Shown: positions 55,239 through 64,000 of the stretch, one piece after another
How positions within the stretch are numbered: position 1 is the stretch's first letter
Layout of the letters: the number at the start of each line of letters is the position of its first letter
From: Prinia subflava
Lineage: Eukaryota > Chordata > Aves > Passeriformes > Cisticolidae
Direction of reading: 5' to 3'
Assembly: GCF_021018805.1 (NCBI RefSeq)
Contig: NW_026960611.1
Coordinates: 1,054,001 to 1,118,000, forward strand
DNA length: 64,000 bases
Translations under genes and position numbers: made by a program
The notes under the pieces: model-generated
Database searches by the model: none
What the model saw: only the letters and a program-made list of their open reading frames with translations
What the model was told of the DNA's origin: nothing

Positions 55239-57088
55239 CTCTTTGAGCTTCTTTTAATAAATCATTTAGTGATTTATCATGCCAGTCCTCCATTTTTTCC
55301 AGCTTTTTCCTAATATCTGGCCAGGCATGAGTGACAAAATTAGCTCTTAATGGGCTTGCCCTGCCATGGTCCCAGAGTCTTATCCGGAGTATTGTTTCAT
55401 ATTCCTTCGGAGCCTCTCTAACCACTCAGTTGGAGTTTCTTCCTTTCCTTGCTGTCCTTCAAAAGCTTTTTCACATTTTGCCTTTGAGGTGCTGCTTTTG
55501 TTCCTTTGATTATCAGATTATGATAATCATTCATATGTCCTTGCCCTGCCTCGTCATTTTGGTTCCAGTTAGGAGGTGCTATTGGCATTTTCTGGTCCCC
55601 CGGTGGTCCTTGTTGATTCTCTCTTTCCCAAATTCTCATTCCAGCAACTCTAATCATCTGCCTCTCCTCTTGGGAAAATATTATTTTCATGATTGACTGC
55701 ATCTCTTCCCGAGTAAAAATGTTTGGACCTAAGAATTGATCTAATTGTTCAGCTATACCTATGGGATTTTCTAATAATCCTTTAATCTCCTTTTTAAAAT
55801 TTCTGACTTCTGAAGAGGTCAAAGGAGCATTTACAAATCCTGTTCCTCCTCTTCCCATAAGAACTTCTCGTAATGGAAATAAACTAACCTCTTGATCTCA
55901 ACCTTTATGTTTTTTAGTCTTTATAACCCTTTTCCCTTGTTTTGGAGAAGTGTCAGGGGAGATATTGAGCTGCTTTTTAACTGAGCTCCTTGTATTTTGG
56001 TATGGTGCTCCTCCTCTAAGGAGGGAGTTCCCTTGGACAGTGGGAGCCAACGTTATCAAGGGAACAGTGGGCAGGGCGGGAGTTGGTAATAAAGCTGAGG
56101 CTGCCAAAGGGAGAGGGATAGGTGCAGAAGTCAGCATCGAGGCTGGACCATCTGAGGGGGAGGAGACGAGGGCGGAAGTCGGCACTAAGGCTGGAACTCC
56201 CAAGGAGGTGGAAGTTGGAACTGAGGCCGGAGCCGCCAAAGAGGCAGAGTTAAGGTCATCTGGTAGAAACCAGATCATGGCAGGGGCAGGGGCAGTTTGC
56301 ACGAGGGAGGCCATGGAGGCGGGAACTGCAGCATCCGGCATGGATGGGGGAATGAGCGGGAAAGCTGGTACAGCCGGGAGCACCAGCATGGTCAGGAGAG
56401 CCGGGGTGGCCTGAAGAGCCGGAGCAGGTGGGAGAGCCGGAGCAGCCAGGGCAGCCAGGGCGGGTGGGAGAGCCGGGGCAGCTGGGGAGGTTGGGAGAAC
56501 CAGGGCAGCCAGGGCGGGTGGGAGAGCCGGGGCAGCTGGGGCGGTTGGGAGAACCAGGGCAGCCGGGGCGGGCGGGAGAGCCGGAGCCGGTGCGGGCAGG
56601 AAAGCCGGAGCTGGCGTGGGTGGGAAAGCCAGAGTGGGCAAGGGAACGAGCGTGAACAGGGGAGGCAATATTTCCAGGGAGTCCCAGCCCTTTTCTTTCT
56701 TTTCCTTTTCTTGTTCTCTCTCTGGGGTTTCTGATATTTTAAAAACCTTTACCCCCAAGGCTTCTGTGTCTCCTGTCCAGCACTCAGCATATTCTTTTTC
56801 TTCCGAATTAAACGGTTCTGTTGAATTTACAAATATGTTTAAAGCCTGACAAATCCAAACTTCAAAAGCACCATATCTAGGCCAATAGACGTGGTCAGGT
56901 CGTATTTCCTTTTTTGTCCATTCTGTCCTAAAATACTGAATCATCTTCACTTTTTCCTTTTCCTTCATACAAGGATCATTATCCCAGTTAGCTAACATTA
57001 TTCCCAGGGGACTATCTTGGGGTATATCTGCTGGCATACTTTTACTCCCTTTTTTCTCTGAGCCCGATTTACTGGTTTTTTGTCCCAT
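55239..57088 (-). pseudogene. gag: gag of class I provirus (matrix to capsid)
   Basis: Starts at ATG 57088 with MGQKTSKSGS, a myristoylation-type start, followed by a gammaretrovirus-like matrix (SPLGIMLANWDNDPC, HVYWPRYGAFEVWICQALN). Residues about 150-330 are a long Ala/Pro/Leu-rich stretch built from imperfect repeats (PPAPAALVLPTAPAAPALPP-like). One in-frame TGA at 55898-55900 interrupts the frame, which then continues in the same phase through the capsid N-terminal domain (VNAPLTSSEVRNFKKEIKGL, FTREEMQSIM) to 55418. A frameshift near 55420 leads into the capsid C-terminal part (KEYETILRIRLWDHGRASPL at 55400-55340). The capsid end lies across the LTR insertion at 54779-55232. Confidence 0.85.
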
Positions 57089-58038
57089 TTCTCAAGATTT
57101 TATCTATTTGTCCCTGGCCTGTTTCCCACTTCCTCAACAGCTGGAATGCCACCTACTCCCCACAACACAGAAAACCCTTTCTCTCCAACAATACAACACA
57201 ATCCACCTCCCTCCAGAAAATAAAACTTGAAATCAACAATCTATATTACATATGCTTTCATTCATTCATACTCACTCCCTTTTATTTTTTTAATATGTCT
57301 GTCTCACTCACTCTCAGTCACTCCAGGACAACACAATAAGTTACCTTTACTTTCAAGTCACTTGTTAATATTCATCCATAAGTATTGTAAAATTTCATAT
57401 GCTGTTGGCCAACCCCAGATACTCTTGGGTATGTTATCCCACACTTCCCGTTGCCTCTTGTGTGTTTCAACCCTCAAGCTAGGAACTTTTAGGGGACCTT
57501 CCCCCTCCTTTTGTCCCATTTCCCAGAGGACAGTGCCAGGAAACCCTCAGCTCCCTTCCTCCAAGGGGTCCAACCCCTCCCTGAGACCCAGTCCCAGTTA
57601 CCCCGGGGGATCTTTCACTCCTTTTATCTTTTGCTTCATTTCCTTGCAGGCCGTTTTTCTCACGAAATAACTGAATCGCAACACTCAGAAACTCCACACT
57701 TGCTTTGCAGGTCCAGAATATCCAGCCCATGTCTCATTCTCACATCTTTCGTCCTCCCCTGTAACCGTTCCACCAAAAAATACTTACAATCCTTTTTTCT
57801 TTTTTGGGTCTTCATGCACAAGAATTGTGGAGCTAACCACTGTGGTTTCTTAAGGAGCCTTTTCCCTTTCCTTTGCTTTATTCTTTCCTTCTTGTCCATG
57901 GAGTGTCAACCTGCAACCACTGATCCACGCCAGAAGAGACAGAGCGAAGCCGCTGAATTTCGGTGGGGCACAGCTTCGCGCTCTGGGTCTCCCAGGGTCT
58001 CAGAGGCGAGGTGTTAATCCAGGATGAAGCTCCCAAAT
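57089..58038 (-). other. Leader of class I provirus with Pro-like primer-binding site
   Basis: The 950 bp between 5' LTR and gag. Next to the LTR the minus strand reads ATTTGGGAGCTTCATCCTGG (about 58019-58038), which resembles the tRNA-Pro type PBS (TGGGGGCTCGTCCGGGAT) with several changes. The remainder should hold the splice donor and packaging region, but no specific site could be assigned. Frames here are not genes. Confidence 0.6.
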
Positions 58039-58514
58039 TGTGAAAAACGAGGTTCACTTTCCTGGTAAAACTTTAAAAGTTTAATAAAAGTCAATAGGAG
58101 ACAGAGATAATAAAGCAAAATGTTAACAGCCGGGTGCTTGGCATTCAGCCAAGAGCACACCTATCTTCGGAGACATTCCGTAAATACCTTTTCTATTACA
58201 TCAGCCTGTTGCTTATTCATAAACCATTATGCATATTCAAACTTATCCACAAACTAGTTTACATATTCCAGGAACTGTTTAGCATGGCCCCTCCTTGGGT
58301 CTGCCTTTTTAGAGCATGCATGTTTCTTGGCTGTGGTTTTAATCTATCTTCATTATCACCTCCAGTTTGGGCTTTGGTCCATACTGTCTACAGACGATAG
58401 CTGTTGATAGTTGGCGTGTCAGGAGCAGGGTCCTCATCATATGTTCACTGGATGTTATCCCAACCAAGCAGAGAGTTCAAGCATACTATATCAGCTATCA
58501 CCACTATGCCTAAT

Positions 58515-58842
58515 TATCACCGTGGAGGCCTAGCCAGAAAACAGACTGGGGACACAGATCTGGGTGCAACAGAGCAGCAGGGCAGAAGACCCGGTTTATT
58601 TACAAAAACCTACTTTTATACTTTCCCTATGAGGCCTGTGGATTGGAGGAAGGAATTCCCACCTCCCCACCACATTGGTTAAGGAGACTGTCACACAGTC
58701 TTGTTTGTCCTGGCAGGGAATGTAAAAACAATGGCTATGTTTATAGAACATAGGTGGTGTTTACATGAAAAGAGCGTGAGAAGGTACAGACTTCTCTTTT
58801 AATATGAATGCTCAGCCAAACCAGGAAAAACTCATGGCAACA
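58515..58842 (-). repeat. 3' LTR of ERVK-like provirus 3
   Basis: 328 bp; minus-strand TGTTGCCATGAG... to ...CCACGGTGATA. AAATAAACCGGG (minus strand, near 58595) is the polyadenylation signal; the TATA-like AGTATAAAAGTAGG is at about 58612-58625. Confidence 0.88.
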
Positions 58843-59154
58843 TCTCACCCTTTTAAGTATATTAAAAAAGAAAACAAAAAAAAGAAAAATGAACAATTCT
58901 ATGACAGGAAAAAAGAAAGAAAAAAAACCTGTATAAAGTTCACCGACCTTCATTTAGGTAACGGTGTGAGGGCTATATGTTGGTCTGATTCTGCCTCTGC
59001 TACCCAGGGTTTCACGCTGAATCCCTTGCAATAACCTGCTCAAAATATCTTGAGCATAGTCTAACATAATTCAACCAACACCCTCATATTTTTAAATTTT
59101 TATAAGATACAAGGGAATATACGGTGCAAAAGGCAGGAGCATTCCAATAAGAAT

Positions 59155-59790
59155 TTAACCACTCATTTCAAAATTCTGAACCCCAAAAGTTCTGTCCCAA
59201 AACCACAACCCCCAAACAACGTGCACTTTCCCCACAGAGGTCGCAATGGCTACCATACATAAAACTGAACCATAGCAAACAATTCCTCTGAGTCCATGAT
59301 CAACAGTCCGCTGGCTCTCAGCATCACACTGCTTCAGTCTGTCCTTGTCCAGCAGCTCCACAGGATCCAAATTCTCTATGGAGGCCATATAGGAAAAGAG
59401 AGGATGCCAGTCCGTGTCCATGTTAATCAGATCTCGAAGAGGCTTCTGTGATGGGTGGCACTAGGGTGGCACAGGGTTTCAGGATCAAACAGGATCAGTC
59501 CAATGCACCTGAGGCAGCTCAGCAGACTTTCAGCGGCCACCTCCATGGCAAAGATCGCAGAACCTGAGGATAGAGAACTTAGAAAACACAAATTGAGCAA
59601 TTGACTTTTTCTCAAAGAATGCATGATATATAGGATGTGGACGTAGAAACCCACTGCAAGGTCCAAAGAAAACTGACCATAGCTATGTGGCAACATCAAC
59701 ACTTCCTACACTTGAGATGATGGCTGTAAACCAGCCAGAGAATTTTGCTCTTGTTCTAGAGCTTGGGAAACTGTTTCGTCCCCCTGATGT
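59155..59790 (-). pseudogene. Interior tail of ERVK-like provirus 3, possible Env remnant
   Basis: Between the nucleocapsid and the 3' LTR. One 88-codon minus-strand frame (59421-59155) has a hydrophobic segment (GLRGIVCYGSVLCMVAIATS) preceded by a charged stretch, which could be the membrane anchor of a deleted env gene. A second frame (59702-59427) is less convincing. 58850-59150 shows nothing. Confidence 0.35.
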
Positions 59791-59792
59791 CT

Positions 59793-60410
59793 TCAGCTTT
59801 TTCTTCGCCTCCGAGTTTTCGGGCTTGGCGTGGGCTCGGCCTCACCCACTGCTTTGCATGTTTCTGCAGTATGGTCTGGACCCCCACATTGTGCGCAGAG
59901 AAACAAGGGAGTCACTTTCTGTGCCTCCTTTTCCTGTTCTCCACTAGCCTGAATATTTGCCTGTGTCTCATGTCCATTATTCTGCCTCTTTTCAGCTGGT
60001 TGTGGAGCAGCCGTCAGGGCAGGCACCATATAATCACAGGTGTTTAGAACTGCACAGGTCTGGACCATCTCCAGGACAGTAGAAGTCTCTGGAATGGTTT
60101 CCAGGAGCCTCTGGCAAGCAGAATTAGCATGGCTTCTTGCTAATTGCTCCACCAAAATATTTCTCAAAATGCTATCCCTGACTCTCGTCTTTAAAAAATT
60201 CATCAGACACAGTATAAATTTATGAAAAGCTTCCTCTGGCTTCTGTGCTATGTCTGAGAAGTCCTGCTTTGGGGAGAAGGATAACTTGGTTTTTATCAAT
60301 GCAGATATCCCTATGTATCTGCACGAATCTAAGAGTGCGAGAAAGGCCAGCTTGCACATCAGGGCAAGCATATTGACTCCTCCCCATAAGTAGGTCAGCT
60401 CCGACCCCAA
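59793..60410 (-). pseudogene. gag: Capsid C-terminus and nucleocapsid of ERVK-like provirus 3
   Basis: This frame contains a capsid C-terminal major-homology-like region (DIAQKPEEAFHKFILCLMNF), helices with RNILVEQLARSHANSACQRL, then a nucleocapsid-type zinc knuckle CAQCGGPDHTAETC (CX2CX4HX4C) and a basic end (TRRRRKS). This is betaretrovirus/ERVK gag organisation; a second knuckle was not seen. The N-terminal 35 codons overlap the preceding capsid frame in a different phase, so a frameshift lies near 60230-60400. No protease follows. Confidence 0.78.
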
Positions 60411-60855
60411 ACAAGGGATCGTCTCGAGGCAGGTGGCTATTTCTGACAGTCATTTTTCCAGCTAGGAATTTCCAGCTTCTCTCAAAGGTAAAAACCTGTT
60501 GAGGTTCAAACATCACTGATGCAAAACCTCTTATTTCATAAGGAAATATGAGATTCTCAAATTCTGCACCTATCCATTGAATTGCCTCAGTGAAGCTTGT
60601 ATTATTTTTTGCCACGTCCCTTAATAAGGGAAACGGGACTGCCCATGATGGGTCATCATGGCTATGATGCTGTGGAACCAAACCCACAGGTCCCTGAACT
60701 GGCTTGGGCAAAGCTGCATCTTCAGGCAGCAGCTCTGTTAGCTTAGCAGCCTGATTTGGCTGGGATGCAGGACTAGAAACCTCATCAGATATCATGACAG
60801 GAAAAGCGTGCACATCAGAAAACGCTTTTGCCCTGTAATCATCCTCCACAGCCAA
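60220..60855 (-). pseudogene. gag: Capsid N-terminal region of ERVK-like provirus 3
   Basis: A 211-codon frame with AFPVMISDE near its start, which recalls the capsid N-terminus of betaretroviruses. It continues with PSWAVPFPLLRDVAKNNTSF and FTEAIQWIGAEFENL, typical capsid helices, and WKFLAGKM further on. Linked upstream to the matrix by GC-rich linker frames (61127-60792) and downstream to 59793-60410, each in a different phase. Confidence 0.72.
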
Positions 60856-61151
60856 CCCGGCCCCGTAGGGGGGGTGGGCGGGGGACAGTGACTCAGACTC
60901 CTCTCTGAGCGGGGGGGTGTCCGTCGCACTGGGCAGGGGGGCGTGGCTGATGGGCCACTGCTCTCTGCTCTTGTTCCATCAGCCGATGGGTCAGTGGGCG
61001 GGGCCAGAGCTGGCGGCAGCTCTGCGGCGGCAGCGCTCAGCCCCTCCTCCTCTGAACGGGGAGGGCCCGAGGCCGCGCCGGGCGGCAGCGCGGGGGGGCT
61101 GCCCGGAGCTGGAGGGCTGCCCGGCACGGGGCACGGCGGGACAGGACCCGC

Positions 61152-62000
61152 TCATAGCAGCCGGCAGGGGGCGGGAACCGGGCAGGCAGGACTCGGTGGA
61201 GCCGGCGGCCAGCCCTCTGTGGGTCGCGTGGGAGGGAGGGGGGGTGGCGGCCTGGCGGAGACCCCGGCGCCGGCGGGCGGTGCGGGCCACCCCCTGCCGG
61301 GTTCCTCCGCTGGAGGGCACGCGGCGCGGCGGAGGGCCGGGCGAGGCCTGGAGGCACGGCGGCCTGGGGCAGCGCGGGCGATCCCCCGCGCTTGGCGCGG
61401 GACCCGATGCCGAGCGCTCCGCCCCCTCGGCACCCCAGCTCCCTGCCCGCCCAACCGTACGGGGGGCGGACCGAAAAAAGCTTCCCAGCCCTTCCAAAAA
61501 CCCTGCTGGGCGCGCCCAACCCCCGACATGGGGGCTGGGATCTCCTGCATCGGCTCTAACCCTGCATCAGAGCAATCCTCGTCAGAAGCGACGGAGCTCG
61601 CAGGGGAACTTCTGCTCTGTGTCGAAAACCCAGAATCAACTTCAAATTCTTCCCCAGTCTCTTCTAAAAGCAAAAAGACTTTCGCCCATGCCCCTAAAAG
61701 AGCGCTAGCTCTCATATTTCCATTCAGAACGGATGAGAAAAGGCTTTTCCCCAGGGTTTTCCATGGGTCGATTGAGAGTGCTTTTTCAGCACTATAAAAA
61801 ATTCCAAGTTTCTTTCCCCAGCTATACACTTCTCTCACGTGTTTCCTGGTCAGGTCAGCGTCATGGGACAACAAAAAGGAGTGGAGCAGTTCCATCATCA
61901 GTCGTTCCTCTGAGAACATCGTGGGTTTCTTACAGCTTGTGGAAGACAGTCTTTTTCTTTCTTCTTTTTTCCTTGTCTCACTAGCTTGCAACTTGACCAT
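61152..62000 (-). pseudogene. gag: Matrix and GC-rich linker of ERVK-like provirus 3
   Basis: A 282-codon frame. Residues about 27-110 look like a betaretroviral matrix domain (MFSEERLMMELLHSFLLSHD, VREVYSWGKKLGIFYSAEKA, ALLGAWAKVFLLLEE), followed by an acidic/Ser-rich segment and a long Pro/Arg/Ala-rich tail from the CpG-rich block 61000-61500. The first ATG (62000) falls inside the primer-binding site, so Met-27 (about 61920) may be the true start. The plus strand is also open across the GC-rich part, which is compositional. Confidence 0.72.
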
Positions 62001-62010
62001 GTAGGCGCCA
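61993..62010 (-). other. Primer-binding site of ERVK-like provirus 3
   Basis: Minus-strand TGGCGCCTACATGGTCAA, two bases from the LTR end. Only the first seven to eight bases match a Lys-type PBS; the rest has diverged or the primer differs. Confidence 0.6.
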
Positions 62011-62012
62011 GT

Positions 62013-62340
62013 TATCGCCGTGGAGGCCTAGCCAGAAAACAGACTGGGGACACAGATCTGGGTGCAACAGAGCAGCAGGGCAGAAGACCCGGTTTATTTA
62101 CAAAAACCTACTTTTATACTTTCCCTATGAGGCCTGTGGATTGGAGGAAGGAATTCCCACCTCCCCACCACATTGGTTAAGGAGACTGTCACACAGTCTT
62201 GTTTGTCCCGGCAGGGAATGTAAAAACAATGGCTATGTTTATAGAACATAGGTGGTGTTTACATGAAAAGAGCGTGAGAAGGTACAGACTTCTCCTTTAA
62301 TATGAACCCTCAGCCAAACCAGGAAAAACTCATGGCAACA
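62013..62340 (-). repeat. 5' LTR of ERVK-like provirus 3
   Basis: 328 bp, about five differences from 58515-58842; ends GGCGATA next to the PBS. Confidence 0.88.
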
Positions 62341-62507
62341 TCTAATTTTTGCTAATAGCAGAAATAATAACTATATCCATACAGCAAAGCCATTTTAACA
62401 TTATATATACAGCATCCATCTTAATACTTGCAACAAGCCAACAATATAATATGCATTTATAACAACAAACATTTTCATGATAGACTTTCAAAACTGTATT
62501 AAAAAAG

Positions 62508-63880
62508 CTGCAGAGAAGACCCCCACACCCTGAATGGGGCTCTGAGAGGCCCTACACCCGTTCACTGATGAAGATAAGATAAAGTAACAACTTAGAGCTG
62601 GGGATATTCATGAATCACAAGTCTAATACATTTGGGGAGGAGACCACAGCCCCAGGGCTATTAGCTGCCAGGCTTGCACAGACCATTGCACTAAAGGACA
62701 AGGGCAGAGAGGCTTTGGGTGTGTGTTGGAAAGGCCTCTGGTCAGAGGCAAAGTGAATGCCCATCCTCCACTTTGCAGAGAAGCCCATTTGAGGGGCCTC
62801 CTTCACCCGGGGAAAAAGCTTATCCACAAAAAGGCACCAGAACACTGCAGCATGATGCAACAGATCCACAGTGTTGCAAGGGACAGTGTCAAACTGGCCT
62901 CCTGCAAGGGAGGCACATGGGCGTTCTCACTTGGCCTGAACTGTATATTAATCCACTGACTTCTATACTATTTGGTGTGGCGTGGCATGGCCTGGTATGG
63001 CAGTGGTGACAGTGGACCCTCACCACCAAGAAGAGAAGATGGAGGGGAGCAACGAGACATCATTTGGACCTGCAGATGGGTGATAGGCTTCCACCTAACC
63101 CCCTTCAGTCTCCCTGTCCCCCCACCCCCCACACAGACTTTCTTTCTTTGTTTCTCTCTCTCTCTTTCTCTCATTCTTTGGGATATGGTGTTGTGTTTGC
63201 TAAAGTTATAAATGGTTATGTTTACTAGAAAGCCCTGTAGGAAGGCACAGCTGCAGGCTAAGCAGTTAGAGGTCAGTTGGGGGGTGAAAAGCAGTTGTGG
63301 AGAGACGCATGGACATCATGTGAGCAGGAAGCTGATTGGGTGGTGAGACGCATGGACAGCAGCACTGCAGCTGAGCAGCCAATGGGTGCTCTTCTTCTGT
63401 TAAGGTTTGGTTATGTCCAGTGGAAACTAAAGGTATAGAAGAAAGGTGTTTTCTACAATAAAGGGATTTCCTTTGCATGCACAAGGGGGTCCATGCTTTG
63501 CTCCCCATTGCTACTCTTTTTTCTTTTCTTTTCTTTTCTTTTCTTTTCTTTTCTTTTCTTTTCTTTTCTTTTCTTTTCTTTTCTTTTCTTTTCTTTTCTT
63601 TTCTTTTCTTTTCTTTTCTTTTCTTTTCTTTTCTTTTCTTTTCTTTTCTTTTCTTTTCTTTTCTTTTCTTTTCTTTTCTTTTCTTTTCTTTTCTTTTTTC
63701 TTTTTTCTTGTGGCTCTTTTACTATTAAATAAAAGGATATCAAATTTTTTGTACCAACATCTAACCTTGTTTGGTTTTAATCTCATTTTGGGGTATATTT
63801 TGAGCCTTTTAAGTTCTTTCTGGTTTATACACAGAGACTTAGCTTTCTTTGCTCTTCTGGGTTTAAACCGGATCATAACA
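62508..63880 (+). repeat. LTR-like repeat, family D copy 2, with internal expansion
   Basis: Parallels 14509-15390 block by block and ends with the same GGATCATAACA. Relative to copy 1 it is longer because of about 280 bp of unrelated sequence (about 63205-63490, with ACAATAAAGGG near 63458, possibly another small LTR) and a TTTTC microsatellite. Left edge approximate. Confidence 0.55.
63516..63700 (+). repeat. (TTTTC)n microsatellite
   Basis: About 37 nearly perfect TTTTC units (GAAAA on the other strand). The long Phe/Leu/Ser and Lys/Glu-Arg frames across it are repeat translations, not genes. Confidence 0.95.
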
Positions 63881-64000
63881 ATAGCTCAGGGCATCTTCCT
63901 CCTCACATGAGTTGGTGAGATAACCCAAGCTGAACATCTGTCCAGCAGTGAGTTATCTCTGGTGCCAGGGAGGTGGCATTCCCAGCTGACAATAAACATC
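63881..64000. other. Window end, nothing recognised
   Basis: A short flank after the family D copy; a further element could begin here but cannot be judged. Confidence 0.4.

Larger units (their letters stand above)
58515..62340 (-). mobile_element. Non-autonomous ERVK-like provirus 3 (gag only)
   Basis: 3.8 kb minus-strand element with two 328-bp LTRs (58515-58842, 62013-62340) and a 6-bp duplication CCTAAT/TCTAAT (58509-58514 and 62341-62346, one mismatch). A TGGCGCC PBS starts at 62010 and the polypurine core AAAAGGGTGAGA lies before the 3' LTR. The LTRs differ at about five positions by eye. The interior carries matrix, a GC-rich linker, capsid and a zinc-knuckle nucleocapsid in broken frames, but no protease, RT or integrase. 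Its LTR termini (TG...GATA) and polypurine tract match provirus 1, so they may use the same helper. Confidence 0.9.
43817..62464 (-). mobile_element. Class I (gammaretrovirus-like) provirus with five nested insertions
   Basis: Minus-strand provirus with a 5-bp duplication ACAAA at 43812-43816 and 62465-62469. Order on the minus strand: 5' LTR (62464 to 58039), PBS, leader, gag, protease, RT, RNase H, integrase, Cys-rich ORF, env, polypurine tract, 3' LTR (44945 to 43817). Insertions at 44029-44558, 49633-52565, 53005-54002, 54779-55232 and 58515-62340 each show their own target duplication. Removing them leaves 9879 bp and two LTRs of exactly 594 bp. The LTRs differ at roughly ten positions by eye (about 98% identity). 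All major genes contain stops or deletions, so it is inactive. Confidence 0.92.
58039..62464 (-). repeat. 5' LTR of class I provirus, split by ERVK-like provirus 3
   Basis: Pieces 58039-58514 and 62347-62464 give 594 bp, equal to the 3' LTR after removing its own insertion. The uninterrupted junction is seen in the 3' LTR (GTGCCTAATTTTTGC near 44820). Confidence 0.9.

Noticed and set aside
60917..61797. Long plus-strand ORFs (263 and 284 codons)
   Set aside because: Antisense to the matrix/linker of provirus 3 in a CpG-rich block where every frame lacks stops; composition alone explains them.
63446..63910. Phe/Leu-rich and Lys/Glu-rich ORFs
   Set aside because: Direct translation of the TTTTC microsatellite.

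Overview
The window looks like gene-poor, retroelement-saturated bird DNA. A chicken-repeat-1 (CR1) LINE with the typical 3' octamer-like tail, avian-type ERVL, ERVK-like and class I endogenous retroviruses (ERVs), and no recognisable host exon all point that way. The density of young, full-length and nested ERVs resembles an avian W chromosome or another non-recombining block, but that placement is inference. No host protein-coding gene, tRNA, rRNA or CRISPR array could be supported.

Layout. 1-2.6 kb is AT-rich sequence with nothing recognised. 2.6-4.1 kb is the 3' end of a degraded ERV. 4.4-10.7 kb is a minus-strand ERV (LTR plus env remnant) split by a young gag-only ERVK-like element (5919-10523). 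10.9-18.2 kb is a patchwork of solo or partial LTRs, some with minisatellites. 18256-24427 is a solo LTR into which a second non-autonomous ERVK-like element (18344-23740, minus) jumped. 24545-31118 is a nearly complete but frame-damaged ERVL-type provirus (gag, protease, RT, RNase H, integrase, no env). 32.6-36 kb holds another solo LTR and a CR1 split by a solo LTR. 36.4-43.8 kb contains a truncated ERVK-like copy, several LTRs, and two env transmembrane remnants.

43817-62464 is a class I (gammaretrovirus-like) provirus on the minus strand. Its gag, pro, pol, a Cys-rich extra ORF and env can be followed through five later insertions, each with a readable target-site duplication: a solo LTR (44029-44558), a non-autonomous ERV with a CpG-rich cargo (49633-52565), two solo LTRs (53005-54002 and 54779-55232) and a gag-only ERVK-like element (58515-62340). 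Subtracting these leaves a 9.9 kb provirus with two LTRs of exactly 594 bp each. 62.5-63.9 kb is an LTR copy carrying a long TTTTC microsatellite.

How the parts relate. Four ERVK-like elements (5919, 18344, 49633, 58515) have near-identical LTR pairs and Lys-type or Lys-like primer-binding sites (TGGCGCC...), yet none carries pol, so they must have been copied by enzymes supplied in trans. Three of them share a polypurine tract core AGGGTGA, and two share an unusual LTR terminus TG...GATA. The most interesting candidates are the intact Cys-rich ORF between pol and env of the class I provirus and the CpG-rich, pol-less element at 49.6-52.6 kb.
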